This document shows, piece by piece, positions 8,166-18,319 of a DNA stretch of 64,000 nt. Location of the stretch: contig NZ_JAFCJI010000001.1 of NCBI RefSeq assembly GCF_018131105.1, positions 868,001 through 932,000 of the forward strand, written 5' to 3'. Position 1 is the first letter of the stretch. Each line of letters opens with the position of its first letter. The notes beneath the pieces were generated by a model. That model saw nothing but the letters and a program-made list of their open reading frames with translations, ran no database searches and was not told where the DNA came from. Both the position numbers and the translations under genes were made by a program. This DNA comes from Bradyrhizobium manausense. GTDB taxonomy: Bacteria; Pseudomonadota; Alphaproteobacteria; Rhizobiales; Xanthobacteraceae.

Positions 8166-8840
8166 GTGCGCCTGCTTGTTGTTGAGGACGACCCCGATCT
8201 CAATCGCCAGCTCACCAAGGCGCTGACGGACGCCGGCTACGTCGTCGACCGCGCCTTCGACGGAGAGGAGGGGCACTATCTCGGCGACAACGAGCCGTAT
8301 GACGCCGTGGTGCTCGATATCGGCCTGCCCAAGAAGGACGGCATTTCGGTGCTGGAGGCCTGGCGCCGCAACGGCCGCACCATGCCGGTTTTGATCCTCA
8401 CCGCGCGCGACCGCTGGAGCGACAAGGTCCAGGGCTTCGATGCTGGTGCCGACGATTACGTGCCCAAGCCGTTCCATCTGGAGGAGGTGCTGGCGCGGAT
8501 CCGCGCGCTGCTGCGCCGCTCCACCGGCCACGCCCAGAGCGAATTGAGCTGCGGCCCTGTGACGCTCGACACGCGTACCGGCCGGGTCAGCGTCTCCGGA
8601 AACCCCATCAAGATGACCTCGCACGAGTATCGGCTTCTGGCCTACCTCATGCATCATTCGGGGCGTGTGGTGTCGCGCACCGAGCTGGTCGAGCATCTCT
8701 ACGACCAGGACTTTGACCGCGACTCAAACACGATCGAGGTCTTCGTCGGCCGCATCCGCAAGAAGCTCGACGTCGACATCATCCAGACCGTCCGCGGCCT
8801 CGGCTATCTCCTGACCCCGCCGCCGGCACCCGGCGCCTAG
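8166..8840 (+). CDS. feuP: OmpR-family response regulator, FeuP/PhoP-like
   Basis: 224 residues. An N-terminal receiver domain holds the acidic pair EDD (residues 7-9), phospho-acceptor D51 in VVLDIGLP, and K101 in VPKPF. A C-terminal winged-helix domain ends VRGLGYLLTPP. The wording of the receiver (RAFDGEEGHYLGD.EPYDAV) closely resembles rhizobial FeuP, and the position just upstream of cycHJKL fits the known feuPQ neighbourhood; FeuP controls cell-envelope functions such as cyclic glucan export in Sinorhizobium. The GTG at 8166 is chosen over an in-frame codon 39 nt upstream because it follows a GGAGAG site and begins exactly at the receiver fold. It forms a pair with the kinase 46 bp downstream. 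Confidence 0.88.
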   Translation: MRLLVVEDDPDLNRQLTKALTDAGYVVDRAFDGEEGHYLGDNEPYDAVVLDIGLPKKDGISVLEAWRRNGRTMPVLILTARDRWSDKVQGFDAGADDYVPKPFHLEEVLARIRALLRRSTGHAQSELSCGPVTLDTRTGRVSVSGNPIKMTSHEYRLLAYLMHHSGRVVSRTELVEHLYDQDFDRDSNTIEVFVGRIRKKLDVDIIQTVRGLGYLLTPPPAPGA

Positions 8841-8886
8841 TCGATGCGGGCTTGACGGGCGGCCCGACACGGGCCTTGGTCCGGTC

Positions 8887-10311
8887 ATGACCGCCGACGC
8901 CATGCCACCACCTCGCGCCTCCGGGATCATTCCGATGCCCGCCAGCTCGCTTGCCAACCGACTGTTCCTGTCGGCGACCGCCTGGCTCGTGGTGATCCTG
9001 GCCATCACCGGCGTCGTGCTGTCGTCGGTTTACAAGAACGCCACCGAGCGCGCCTTCGACCGCCGGCTCAACCTTTATCTCCGCACCCTGATTGCAGAGG
9101 TCGCCACCCCCGACGAACCGCCGGACCGCCAGTTCCAGTCGCTCGGCGAGCCCCTGTTCGAACTGCCGCTGTCCGGCTGGTATTGGCAAATCACGCGCAC
9201 CGACACCGAGAAGCCGGAGGTGCGCTCGTCGCGATCACTCTGGGACAAGAAGCTGCCGAAGCTGGAGGACCAGGGCACCGAGCTCACCGCGGCCGGCATT
9301 CGCCTGGCCTATGTCGACGGGCCGGAAGGGCAGAATTTGCGCATGGTCGAACGTCCCGTCGACCTCGGTGCCGACGGCAAATATCTCGTCAGCGTCGCCG
9401 GTGACGACACCGAGATATTCGATGAGACGCGCAGCTTCGACTATTACCTCGGCGGCACCTTCACCGCGCTCGGCATCGTGCTGCTGCTGACGACAGTGTT
9501 CCAGGTCCGCTTCGGTCTCGCGCCACTCAAGCGCATCTCGGAGTCCATCGCCGACATCCGCTCCGGCCGGGCGGAGCGGCTCGAGGGCGAATTCCCGGTC
9601 GAGATCGCACCGCTCGCCCGCGAGACCAACGCGCTGATCGATGCCAACAGGGAGATCGTCGAGCGCGCCCGTACCCATGTCGGCAATCTCGCCCATGCGA
9701 TCAAGACGCCGCTGTCCGTGATCGTCAACGAGGCCGGCACGCATGCGGCCGATCCGTTCGCGGCCAAGGTGATGGAGCAGGCGGACGTGATGCGCAACCA
9801 GCTTGCCCATCATCTGGAGCGCGCCCGCATCGCGGCCCGCGTCTCGATCGTCGGCACCGTGACGGAGGTTGCGCCCGCCATCGAGGCCTTGCGGCGGACC
9901 ATGGAGAAGATCCACCGCGGCCGCGGCATCACGGTGGAGGTCAAGGCCGATCCGGCGGCGAAATTCCGGGGCGAGCGGCAGGATCTGGAGGAGATGGTCG
10001 GCAATTTGGTCGACAACGCCTGCAAATGGGCGGCCTCGCAGGTCTTCATCGAGGTTTTGGTGGAGGCACCGACCCAGGCGGGCGCAGCCCCCAGGCTGCG
10101 GCTGATCGTCGACGACGATGGGCGAGGTCTTTCCGAGGCCGAGCGCGCCCAGGTCTCCCGTCGCGGCCAGCGGCTCGATGAATCCAAGCCGGGTTCGGGC
10201 CTGGGACTGTCGATCGTGACCGACCTTGCCGCGCTCTATGGCGGCAGCCTGTCGCTCGGCAGCGCTCCGACCGGGGGCCTGCGGGCCGAGTTGGTGTTGC
10301 CGGGAATATAA
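8887..10311 (+). CDS. feuQ: Sensor histidine kinase, FeuQ/PhoQ-like
   Basis: 474 residues. Two membrane helices (about residues 30-48 and 188-206) flank a ~140-residue periplasmic sensor region. HAMP-like linker follows, then the phospho-acceptor His at about H270 in NLAHAIKTPLS, and an HATPase domain with NLVDNACKWA (N box), DDDGRGL and GSGLGLSIV (G boxes). The N box with CKWA is characteristic of PhoQ-type kinases. It would sense the periplasm and phosphorylate the regulator encoded just upstream. A start at M17 of this frame is also possible. Confidence 0.88.
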   Translation: MTADAMPPPRASGIIPMPASSLANRLFLSATAWLVVILAITGVVLSSVYKNATERAFDRRLNLYLRTLIAEVATPDEPPDRQFQSLGEPLFELPLSGWYWQITRTDTEKPEVRSSRSLWDKKLPKLEDQGTELTAAGIRLAYVDGPEGQNLRMVERPVDLGADGKYLVSVAGDDTEIFDETRSFDYYLGGTFTALGIVLLLTTVFQVRFGLAPLKRISESIADIRSGRAERLEGEFPVEIAPLARETNALIDANREIVERARTHVGNLAHAIKTPLSVIVNEAGTHAADPFAAKVMEQADVMRNQLAHHLERARIAARVSIVGTVTEVAPAIEALRRTMEKIHRGRGITVEVKADPAAKFRGERQDLEEMVGNLVDNACKWAASQVFIEVLVEAPTQAGAAPRLRLIVDDDGRGLSEAERAQVSRRGQRLDESKPGSGLGLSIVTDLAALYGGSLSLGSAPTGGLRAELVLPGI

Positions 10312-10459
10312 TCCTCTGATCCCAAACGATTAATTGGGCTTCCCCGCGAAACCGGTGGGTTTCGGAGTAACTTCCTCAACGGCTTCTTAAGGCGCACCCA
10401 CCTATGATCGGCGAGGACGCATCCTACGTCCGCCATTTTACCGTGCATTACCCGGGCGC

Positions 10460-11863
10460 ATGAGCCAGACATCGATCGAGCGGCTGAGGGAATATCTCGC
10501 GCAGCTCCCGCCGCAGGCGCAGGCGCTGCTGATGCGGGAGTTCGAGCGCGCGCTCGAGCGCGGCCAGGATACGGCCGTGGCGACCCTGGTGCTCGAGCAG
10601 TTGCGCAAGATCGTGCGCAAGACCGAGGCCGACGAAGCCGTGCCGCCGCGCACCGACGACCTGTCGCGGCTGCTGTTCCAGATCGTGGAACCCTTCCTGG
10701 TCGAGGCTGGCGCCCCGATCCGGGTCGGCCAGATCCGTCGCTCCTCGCTGCATCCGATCTGGCAATGGCTGGGCCGCGACGGGGCCCCGGACAAGATCAA
10801 CGAATTCGAGGCAGCTCTGGCGCGGATGCCGGCAACAGACAGTTCCGGCCAGGTTGAGGCGCTTGCGCTCAAACTCCAGGCGGTGGCCGCGGATGCCATC
10901 TTCGAGCTGACAGGGCCCGGCGGCGGCGACAAGTCACGTGCGCTCGCCCGTGTCGGGCCGCCCAACGTGATCGAGGACCTTTATTCGATCGGCGCGGTGC
11001 TCGGCGTTCGCGAGGCCCTCGGCACGCTCAATGAAAAATTGCCGCGCTTCCTGCGCGCGTTCGGCGATCCACAGATCACCTCGGTGACCGCTGCGCTCAA
11101 CATTCCCGTGCTGCAGACCCCGCAGATGCTGCCCTTCGCACTGTCGGTGGTGATCCAGCGCATGACCGCCCCGTGGCAGATCATTCGCCTCGCGATCAAG
11201 ATCGCGGCCTCTGATGACGAGATCCGCGTTGCCGCGACGCCTTACGGCGCCGCCGTCACCATGGCCTTGCACGATCTCGCCCGCGTGGCCGCCAATTTGC
11301 GCATGGACATCAAGCGCGGCCATTTCGAAACGGTTGCCGACAATTTGAAGGCGCTGCACGACGGCGTCCGCGGCCTGCGCACTGAGCTCGACCTGCGCAA
11401 CGATTCCGCCTGGGGCAAGCAACTGACCTCGATCCGGGCCGACATCTCCAATGCGCTGCAATCGGAGATCGACAGTGTTCCCGGCCGCGTTCGCCGCATC
11501 CTGCGCCAGCGCCCTGAAAAGGACATTCCGCCGGGCGCGCGGATCGACAGCACCGAGGTCGAGGAAACCGTCGCGCTGATCGACTTCGTCGCGACCTGCC
11601 GCAATTATGCCAGCGAGCTCGCAATCAACGAGGTAACGCTGCGCACCTATTCCGACCTCCAGCAATATGTCGAACGCTCGACCGAGCAGGTGGTGCAGTC
11701 GCTACGCGGCGCCGATCACAAGGTTCGCACCTATCGCCAGCAGCAGGTGCAGGCCGCGATCCGTTTCTGCCAGGTGCTGTTCGGCGACGATTACGCTTCG
11801 CTGATGAGCCGCGCCGCAGAGAACGCCGCGACGGGCGAGCGCAAATCGACGCGCGCGAGCTGA
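10460..11863 (+). CDS. Conserved protein of unknown function between kinase and cyc genes
   Basis: 467 residues, predicted soluble and strongly helical. Regions of note: an N-terminal helical pair (QTSIERLREYLAQLPPQAQA), a middle part LPRFLRAFGDPQ with a proline-rich segment (NIPVLQTPQMLPFALSVV), and a C-terminal half rich in Arg/Asp helices with repeated RxxL spacing that could form a coiled coil. No signal peptide, cofactor motif or catalytic signature is visible. It follows the FeuQ-like kinase by 148 bp on the same strand, so it may belong to that transcription unit. I do not recognise the family beyond it looking conserved and full length. Confidence 0.75.
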   Translation: MSQTSIERLREYLAQLPPQAQALLMREFERALERGQDTAVATLVLEQLRKIVRKTEADEAVPPRTDDLSRLLFQIVEPFLVEAGAPIRVGQIRRSSLHPIWQWLGRDGAPDKINEFEAALARMPATDSSGQVEALALKLQAVAADAIFELTGPGGGDKSRALARVGPPNVIEDLYSIGAVLGVREALGTLNEKLPRFLRAFGDPQITSVTAALNIPVLQTPQMLPFALSVVIQRMTAPWQIIRLAIKIAASDDEIRVAATPYGAAVTMALHDLARVAANLRMDIKRGHFETVADNLKALHDGVRGLRTELDLRNDSAWGKQLTSIRADISNALQSEIDSVPGRVRRILRQRPEKDIPPGARIDSTEVEETVALIDFVATCRNYASELAINEVTLRTYSDLQQYVERSTEQVVQSLRGADHKVRTYRQQQVQAAIRFCQVLFGDDYASLMSRAAENAATGERKSTRAS

Positions 11864-11963
11864 TCCAGTCGCATTTTTTCGTTATCACAATTTATAGTTG
11901 ACGGTATCGGTTGCGGGCCCTACGGTCGCCGTGCAAGCTTCTGGAATTTCTATCTGTGGGCGC

Positions 11964-12233
11964 ATGAAACCCGTTATCAGCTCCATCGAAATCGAAAACC
12001 GCGTCGTTGTTGCCAAATATCAACGATTGATGGTTGGCGCGAAGGTGGTGCTGGTTGAGAAGGCAAGCGGTCGGCAACTGCCCGAGACCGTCACGAGGGT
12101 TGCATCGCCCGTTCCCGTCGGGGCGCTGCGCATCAGATTGCCCGACGCCATCGAGCCGGGAACATACTTCCTGAAGGCTCTCAACGGGCACGGTGAGGAC
12201 GCCGCTCGAAGCGTGGACTTCGAGATCGGCTAA
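11964..12233 (+). CDS. Small hypothetical protein, Ig-like beta fold likely
   Basis: 89 residues from the ATG at 11964 (MKPVISSIEIENRVVVAKYQ). The pattern of alternating hydrophobics, the closing phrase GTYFLKALNGHGEDAARSVD and an early SxEIENxxVVAK suggest a compact beta sandwich, similar in feel to small IPT/TIG or Ig-like domains that follow a GxY/F-xLxA rule. No signal peptide is seen with this start; an in-frame TTG at 11898 would add a 22-residue extension. Function unknown. The stop is 131 bp before cycH. Confidence 0.55.
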   Translation: MKPVISSIEIENRVVVAKYQRLMVGAKVVLVEKASGRQLPETVTRVASPVPVGALRIRLPDAIEPGTYFLKALNGHGEDAARSVDFEIG

Positions 12234-12364
12234 GCCGTTGGATTGTCACCGTTTCGGGACTGTGTGTGCTCGCGCTGAATTGACAATTGTCAATTGCCGC
12301 ATCGTCCGGCCGTGGTGTAAAGCCACCTGTGGGCGCGGCTCGCGCGCTGCCGGAAGCTTGCCAG

Positions 12365-13480
12365 ATGACGCTATGGTTCGTGTTCGCGCTGATGACGGTC
12401 GCGGCGATTTTCGCCGTGCTCTGGCCGCTCGGCCGTGGCGGGCGCGATCAAACTCAAGGCAGCGAAGTCGCGGTCTACAAGGACCAATTGGCCGAGATCG
12501 AGCGTGATCTCGCCGCGGGGCTGATCGCGCTACCTGAGGCCGAGGCGGCGCGCGTCGAGATCAGCCGCAGGCTGCTCGCGGCGGCCGGCAGTGAGGCAGA
12601 ACTCGCGCCGGCATCCAGCCTGAAATGGCGCCGTGCGGCGGCCGTGCTGGCGCTGGTCGGCCTGCCTTTGGTGGCGGTCGCGATCTATGTTCCGCTCGGC
12701 TCGCCCGCGCTTCGTGACTTCCCGCTGGCACAGCGCGAACGCGGCGCCGGGTCGGGCACAGCACAGTCGCTCGAGAATCTCGTGGCACAGGTCCAGCAGC
12801 ACCTGGAAAAGAATCCGGCCGATGGCCGCGGCTGGAACGTGCTTGCGCCGGTGCTGGAGCGGCTTGGCCGCTTCGACGAGGCGGTGCGCGCCTATCGCAG
12901 TTCGATCACTTATAACGGCGAGAGCGCGGAGCGCCGCTCCGATCTCGGCGAAGCCATTGCAGCCGCGGCCAGCGGCGTGGTGACGGCCGAAGCCAAGACC
13001 GAGTTCGAGCGTGCGCACGCGCTCAATGCCGACGATCCCAAGGCGAACTACTTCCTCGGCCTTGCCGCCGAGCAAGACGGTCGCAAGGATGACGCGGCCA
13101 ATATCTGGCGCGCGCTATTGGCGAAGGCACCGGCGGATGCGCCGTGGCGGCCGCTGGTGCAGACCTCGCTTGCGCGAGTTGGCGGCGGCGGCGTGACGAT
13201 GCCGGCACTGTCCGACCAGACGATCGCCGCATCCAAGGAGATGAACGAGGGCGATCGCAACGCGATGATCCGCGGCATGGTCGAGCGACTCGCCACGCGC
13301 CTCAAGCAGAACGGCGACGATGTCGAAGGTTGGCTGCGTCTGGTGCGCGCTTATCTCGTGATGGGTGATCGCGACAAGGCGCATGGAGCCTCAAGCGATG
13401 CACGTCAGGCGGTCGCCAAGGATTCCGAGCGGCTGCGCCAGCTCAACGAAGGCCTCAAGACGCTCGGGCTCGACGGATGA
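12365..13480 (+). CDS. cycH: Cytochrome c maturation protein CcmI (CycH)
   Basis: 371 residues. The N-terminus [20 protein letters not shown] is membrane helix 1, followed by a short cytoplasmic loop with a leucine-zipper-like stretch ([17 protein letters not shown]) and helix 2 near residues 95-112. A periplasmic TPR domain (about 140-370) follows, with [20 protein letters not shown] and two further TPR-like units. CcmI presents apocytochrome c to the CcmF/CcmH haem lyase. First gene of the cycHJKL operon; cycJ starts 37 bp downstream. The ATG at 12365 is chosen because it begins exactly at the membrane helix. ccmABC and ccmG are not here and must be elsewhere, as in Bradyrhizobium. Confidence 0.95.
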   Translation: MTLWFVFALMTVAAIFAVLWPLGRGGRDQTQGSEVAVYKDQLAEIERDLAAGLIALPEAEAARVEISRRLLAAAGSEAELAPASSLKWRRAAAVLALVGLPLVAVAIYVPLGSPALRDFPLAQRERGAGSGTAQSLENLVAQVQQHLEKNPADGRGWNVLAPVLERLGRFDEAVRAYRSSITYNGESAERRSDLGEAIAAAASGVVTAEAKTEFERAHALNADDPKANYFLGLAAEQDGRKDDAANIWRALLAKAPADAPWRPLVQTSLARVGGGGVTMPALSDQTIAASKEMNEGDRNAMIRGMVERLATRLKQNGDDVEGWLRLVRAYLVMGDRDKAHGASSDARQAVAKDSERLRQLNEGLKTLGLDG

Positions 13481-13517
13481 CAGTTGCAGCACGAGACGAG
13501 CGAAGAACGGATACGCC

Positions 13518-14027
13518 ATGACGCGCAAGCAGCGACGTATGACCATCATCGGCGGTTCGCTCGCCGTTCTCGCGCTTGCGGCCGCGCTGGTGCTCAATGC
13601 CTTGCGCGACTCCATCGTGTTCTTCTCGACCCCGACCATGGTGGCCGAAAAGCACGTCCAGCCGGGCAAGCGCTTTCGCCTCGGCGGCCTGGTGCAGCCG
13701 GGCTCGCTCCAGCGCGGCGACAACCTCGCCGTGACGTTTGAAGTTGCCGACGGCGGCGCCAAGCTGCCCGTCGCCTACAAGGGCATTCTGCCCGATCTGT
13801 TCCGCGAAGGGCAGGGCGTCGTCGCCGAAGGCGCGCTCGATGCCAACGGCGTGTTCAAGGCCGACACGGTGCTCGCCAAGCACGACGAGACCTACATGCC
13901 CAAGGACGTCGCCGACGCCCTGAAGAAGCAGGGGCACTGGAAGGACGATTACGGCGCCCAGGCTTCTGGTGGCCCCAAGCCTGCTGCCACGACGGCGCAG
14001 GGCAATTCGCAGGGAGCGGTGCGGTGA
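13518..14027 (+). CDS. cycJ: Haem chaperone CcmE (CycJ)
   Basis: 169 residues. A single N-terminal signal anchor (about 8-30) is followed by the OB-fold domain with GLVQPGS. The haem-binding signature is intact: H122 and Y126 in [11 protein letters not shown], where the histidine forms the covalent bond with haem before transfer to CcmF. The flexible C-terminal tail is Ala/Gly/Gln-rich. The stop codon overlaps the GTG start of cycK by 4 nt, implying coupled translation. A longer in-frame extension exists upstream but overlaps cycH and lacks support, so the ATG at 13518 is used. Confidence 0.95.
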   Translation: MTRKQRRMTIIGGSLAVLALAAALVLNALRDSIVFFSTPTMVAEKHVQPGKRFRLGGLVQPGSLQRGDNLAVTFEVADGGAKLPVAYKGILPDLFREGQGVVAEGALDANGVFKADTVLAKHDETYMPKDVADALKKQGHWKDDYGAQASGGPKPAATTAQGNSQGAVR

Positions 14028-16006
14028 TCGCAGAAGCCGGACATTACGCGCTGGTGCTGGCGCTCGCGCTGGCACTGATCCAGTCCTTCGTGCCGATCAT
14101 CGGCGCGCGCTTGCGCGATCCCGCGCTGATGAACGTGGCGCGCTCCACCGCGCTGGCGCAGCTCCTGTTCGTGGGGGCGTCGTTCGTTGCGCTCGTGACG
14201 CTGCACGTGAACTCGGATTTCTCCGTCGCCAATGTCTACGAGAATTCGCACTCCATGAAGCCGCTGATCTACAAGATCACCGGCGTGTGGGGAAACCATG
14301 AAGGCTCGATGCTGCTGTGGGTGTCGATCCTGGCGCTGTTCGGCGGCCTGGTCGCGGCCTTCGGCAACAATCTGCCGCTGTCGCTGCGCGCGCACGTGCT
14401 GGCAGTTCAGGCCTGGATCGCCAGCGCCTTCTATCTCTTCATCCTGATCACCTCGAATCCGTTCCTGCGCATCGCCAATCCGCCGATCGAGGGACGCGAT
14501 CTCAATCCGGTGCTTCAGGATATCGGTCTCGCCGTGCATCCGCCGATGCTCTATCTCGGCTATGTCGGCTTCTCGATCTCGTTCTCCTTCGCGATTGCGG
14601 CGCTGATCGAGGGACGCATCGATGCGGCCTGGGCGCGCTGGGTGCGGCCGTGGACGCTGGTCGCCTGGATTTTCCTGACTCTCGGCATCGCGATGGGATC
14701 CTATTGGGCCTATTACGAGCTTGGCTGGGGCGGATGGTGGTTCTGGGATCCGGTCGAGAACGCCTCGCTGATGCCGTGGCTGGCCGGCACGGCGCTGCTG
14801 CACTCGGCGCTGGTGATGGAGAAGCGCAACGCGCTCAAGGTCTGGACCATCCTTCTGTCGATCCTGACCTTCTCACTGTCGCTGCTCGGCACCTTCCTGG
14901 TGCGTTCGGGCGTCATCACCTCCGTCCACGCCTTCGCCAATGATCCGACCCGCGGCGTCTTCATCCTGCTGATCCTCTGTCTGTTCATCGGCGGCAGCCT
15001 CTCGCTGTTCGCGGGCCGCGCGACATCGTTGAAGCAAGGTGGCCTGTTCGCACCGATCTCGCGCGAGGGTGCGCTGGTACTGAACAACCTGCTGCTGACG
15101 GTGGCCTGCGCCGTCGTGCTGTTCGGAACGCTCTATCCGCTGGCGATGGAAGTGCTTGCCGATTTCAAGATGTCGGTCGGCGCGCCCTTCTACAATCTCT
15201 CCTTCGTGCCGCTGTTCGTGCTGCTGCTGCTTGCTGTGCCGTTCGGGCCGATGCTGGCATGGAAACGCGGTGATCTGCTCGGCGTCACCCAGCGGCTGCT
15301 TGCGGCCGGCGTCGCGGGTCTCGTCGTGATTGCCATTGTCTGGGCCTGGACCCGTGGCGGCAGCGCGCTGGCCCCATTGGCGATCGGACTTGGTGTCTTC
15401 GTCATCGCCGGCGTCGTGACTGACATGGCTGAGCGAACCGGCCTGTTTCGTCTGCCGTTTACGACCACGTTGCGCCGCGCTCGCGGCCTGCCGCGCTCGG
15501 CCTGGGGCACCGCGTTTGCACATGCCGGTCTCGGCATCGCGCTGATCGGGATCGTCTGTGAGACCACCTGGAATAGCGAGTATATTGCGACCATGAAGCC
15601 GAACGACGTGGCACAGGTCGCCGGCTATGATCTGAAGCTCGATGGTCTGCTCGAGCGGCAGGGGCCGAACTACCGCGAGATGATCGCCCAGTTCAACGTT
15701 ACCAGGGGCGGCGAGGCGCTCAGCGTCATGACGCCGTCGAAGCGCAGCTTTACGACACGTGGCTCCTCGACGACTGAGGCGGCGCTGCTGACCCGCGGCG
15801 CCAGCCAGCTCTACATCTCGCTCGGTGACGTCACCGCCGATGGCGCGATCGCCGTGCGAATTTATCACAAGCCGCTGGTGCTGATGATCTGGTGGGGGCC
15901 TGTGCTGATGGCGTTCGGCGGCATGCTGTCGCTGTCCGACCGGCGCCTGCGGGTCGGCGCGCCGAAACCGGCGCGGGCCAAGCAAAGCCTGCAGCCGGCG
16001 GAGTGA
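14024..16006 (+). CDS. cycK: Haem lyase subunit CcmF (CycK)
   Basis: 660 residues, about 15 membrane helices. It carries the tryptophan-rich WWD haem-handling motif ([19 protein letters not shown], near residue 240) and conserved periplasmic histidines, including one in [11 protein letters not shown] before it. CcmF takes haem from CcmE and, with CcmH and CcmI, attaches it to the CxxCH of apocytochromes c. GTG start overlapping the cycJ stop by 4 nt; cycL follows after 4 bp. Length and motif order are normal for the family. Confidence 0.96.
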   Translation: MIAEAGHYALVLALALALIQSFVPIIGARLRDPALMNVARSTALAQLLFVGASFVALVTLHVNSDFSVANVYENSHSMKPLIYKITGVWGNHEGSMLLWVSILALFGGLVAAFGNNLPLSLRAHVLAVQAWIASAFYLFILITSNPFLRIANPPIEGRDLNPVLQDIGLAVHPPMLYLGYVGFSISFSFAIAALIEGRIDAAWARWVRPWTLVAWIFLTLGIAMGSYWAYYELGWGGWWFWDPVENASLMPWLAGTALLHSALVMEKRNALKVWTILLSILTFSLSLLGTFLVRSGVITSVHAFANDPTRGVFILLILCLFIGGSLSLFAGRATSLKQGGLFAPISREGALVLNNLLLTVACAVVLFGTLYPLAMEVLADFKMSVGAPFYNLSFVPLFVLLLLAVPFGPMLAWKRGDLLGVTQRLLAAGVAGLVVIAIVWAWTRGGSALAPLAIGLGVFVIAGVVTDMAERTGLFRLPFTTTLRRARGLPRSAWGTAFAHAGLGIALIGIVCETTWNSEYIATMKPNDVAQVAGYDLKLDGLLERQGPNYREMIAQFNVTRGGEALSVMTPSKRSFTTRGSSTTEAALLTRGASQLYISLGDVTADGAIAVRIYHKPLVLMIWWGPVLMAFGGMLSLSDRRLRVGAPKPARAKQSLQPAE

Positions 16007-16010
16007 GCCG

Positions 16011-16493
16011 ATGCGCCGGGTGATCGCCGCGATCGTCGCGCTGATGCTGCTGGCTTGGCCTGCAGTGCACGCCGTGCAGCCCGACGAGATCATGTCGGAT
16101 CCCGCCAAGGAGGCTCGTGCGCGCGAATTGTCGCGCGAGCTGCGTTGCATGGTCTGCCAGAACCAGTCGATCGACGATTCCGACGCGCCGCTCGCGCGCG
16201 ACCTGCGGCTGCTCGTGCGTGAGCGGATCGCGGCCGGCGACAGCAATTCGCAGGTGCTCGACTTCCTGGTCGCGCGCTACGGCGAGTTCGTGCTGCTGAA
16301 GCCGCGCTTCGAACGGAAGACCATGCTGCTGTGGCTGCTTGCGCCGTTGCTGCTGGCCGGTGGCGGCTTTGCGCTGTGGCGGCAAAATCGCCGCCGCTCT
16401 CGCAGCGATGCAGATGCACCGGTTCCGCCGCTCACGCCGGACGAAAAGGCGCGCCTCGCCGCGTTGATGTCCGAAGACGCAAAATCTTCGTAG
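16011..16493 (+). CDS. cycL: Cytochrome c maturation thioredoxin-like protein CcmH (CycL)
   Basis: 160 residues: signal peptide (MRRVIAAIVALMLLAWPAVH), a periplasmic three-helix domain with the redox pair C46/C49 in LRCMVCQNQSI, a membrane helix at about 103-122, and a short cytoplasmic tail. It reduces or holds the apocytochrome CxxCH thiols during haem ligation by CcmF. Last gene of cycHJKL. This is the short CcmH form without the fused CcmI-like half seen in gammaproteobacteria, consistent with a separate cycH here. Confidence 0.95.
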   Translation: MRRVIAAIVALMLLAWPAVHAVQPDEIMSDPAKEARARELSRELRCMVCQNQSIDDSDAPLARDLRLLVRERIAAGDSNSQVLDFLVARYGEFVLLKPRFERKTMLLWLLAPLLLAGGGFALWRQNRRRSRSDADAPVPPLTPDEKARLAALMSEDAKSS

Positions 16494-16700
16494 GCGCTTT
16501 CGGCGCCCGTCACCGAAATCCCGTTAAGTTCCTGTAACTCTACGACTTTTGGCTGCGCTAAACTGCCGCAGTGCAGCCCCCCTTTCATTACAAAAGTTTA
16601 ACTCCGCAGCCAGCGCGCGGTAAGGCGGCAGTCCCCATCTTCAGGTGCGTAAGGTGCCACCATTGGCGCCAATGGATTTCAAGGCCCTGGAGACCTCTGC

Positions 16701-18278
16701 ATGACCGACCGCCCCGATCTCACGAACCTCCCGTCCTACCGGCAACCCCGCCGTTCGGTGTTTTCCGCCCGCAGGGTCGCGCTGATGGCCTCGGTCGTCG
16801 CCGGTCTCGGCATTGCCGTCCACGGCTTCAGCCCGTCGACGTCGCCCGCCGATTTGTTCTCCACCCCGGCGCATGCGCAGGTCAACAATGAGGTCAAGAA
16901 GGTCGAACGTCCGATCGGTTTCGCAGACATCGTCGAGCGCGTGAAGCCCTCGGTGATCTCGGTCAAGGTCAACATCAAGCAGAAGACCGCGAGCAACGAT
17001 GACGGCGATGATTCGTCGCCGTTCCAGCCGGGCTCGCCGATGGAGCGCTTCTTCCGCCGCTTTGGCGGTCCGGACGGAATTCCCGGCCTGAAGGGCGGTG
17101 GTCGTGGCCGCGTCGTGCAGGGCCAGGGCTCCGGCTTCTTCATCTCCGCCGATGGCTTCGCGGTGACCAACAACCATGTGGTCGACGGCGCCGACAAGGT
17201 CGAGGTCACCACCGACGAGGGCAAGACCTACAGCGCCAAGGTGATCGGCACCGATCAGCGCACTGACCTCGCTTTGATCAAGGTCGAGGGCGGCTCGAAC
17301 TTCCCGTTCGCCAAGCTCGCGGACAGCAAGCCTCGGATCGGCGACTGGGTGCTCGCGGTCGGCAATCCCTTCGGCCTCGGCGGCACCGTCACCGCGGGCA
17401 TCGTCTCGGCCAGCGGCCGCGACATCGGCAACGGCCCCTATGACGATTTCATCCAGATCGACGCGCCCGTGAACAAGGGCAATTCGGGCGGTCCGGCCTT
17501 CGACACCAACGGCGAGGTGATGGGCGTCAACACCGCGATCTACTCGCCCTCCGGCGGCAGCGTCGGTATTGCGTTCTCGATTCCCGCCAACACCGTCAAG
17601 AGCGTGGTCGCCCAGCTCAAGGACAAGGGCTCGGTCAGCCGCGGCTGGATCGGCGTGCAAATCCAGCCCGTCACCTCCGACATCGCCGACAGCCTCGGCA
17701 TGAAGAAGGCTGAAGGCGCGCTGGTGGCGGAGCCGCAGAAGGATGGTCCGGCCGCGAAGGCGGGCATCGAATCCGGCGACGTGATCACGTCGGTCAACGG
17801 CGAATCCGTCAAGGATGCGCGCGAACTCGCCCGCACCATCGGCGGCATGCCGCCCGGCGCGTCCGTGAAGCTCAACGTGCTGCACAAGGGTCAGGACAAG
17901 GTCGTGAACCTCACCCTCGGCCAGCTGCCGAACACGGTCGAGGCGAAGGCCGACACCGATAACGACAGCGGCAAGGGCGCAAGCAAGGGCACCGATGTGC
18001 CGAAGCTCGGCATGACCGTCGCGCCCGCCAACTCCGTGGCCGGCGCCGGCAAGGACGGCGTCGTGGTCACCGAAGTCGATCCGAAGAGCGCTGCCGCCGA
18101 ACGCGGGTTCAAGGAAGGCGACGTGATTCTCGAAGTCGGCGGCAAGAGCGTGAGCACCGCCGGCGAGGTCCGCGAAGCCATCAACGCGGCGAAGTCCGAC
18201 AACAAGAACAGCGTCCTGATGCGCGTGAAGAGCGGCGGCCAGTCGCGCTTCGTCGCAGTGCCCATCGCCAAGGGCTGA
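16701..18278 (+). CDS. degP: Periplasmic serine protease, Do/DegP family
   Basis: 525 residues. A long N-terminal signal segment (hydrophobic around 27-42, cleavage plausible after AHA at 59) is followed by the trypsin-like domain with the triad H159 (NNHVVDG), D189 (TDLALIKV) and S262 (GNSGGPAF), then two PDZ domains (about 315-410 and 430-520; GWIGVQIQPV opens the first). It degrades or refolds damaged envelope proteins. The position right after cycHJKL is a conserved arrangement in Bradyrhizobium. A separate promoter is likely in the 207-bp gap upstream. Confidence 0.95.
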   Translation: MTDRPDLTNLPSYRQPRRSVFSARRVALMASVVAGLGIAVHGFSPSTSPADLFSTPAHAQVNNEVKKVERPIGFADIVERVKPSVISVKVNIKQKTASNDDGDDSSPFQPGSPMERFFRRFGGPDGIPGLKGGGRGRVVQGQGSGFFISADGFAVTNNHVVDGADKVEVTTDEGKTYSAKVIGTDQRTDLALIKVEGGSNFPFAKLADSKPRIGDWVLAVGNPFGLGGTVTAGIVSASGRDIGNGPYDDFIQIDAPVNKGNSGGPAFDTNGEVMGVNTAIYSPSGGSVGIAFSIPANTVKSVVAQLKDKGSVSRGWIGVQIQPVTSDIADSLGMKKAEGALVAEPQKDGPAAKAGIESGDVITSVNGESVKDARELARTIGGMPPGASVKLNVLHKGQDKVVNLTLGQLPNTVEAKADTDNDSGKGASKGTDVPKLGMTVAPANSVAGAGKDGVVVTEVDPKSAAAERGFKEGDVILEVGGKSVSTAGEVREAINAAKSDNKNSVLMRVKSGGQSRFVAVPIAKG

Positions 18279-18319
18279 CGAGGACTGAGCCCTCAGGAGG
18301 CTTCAAGATGAAGGGTGTC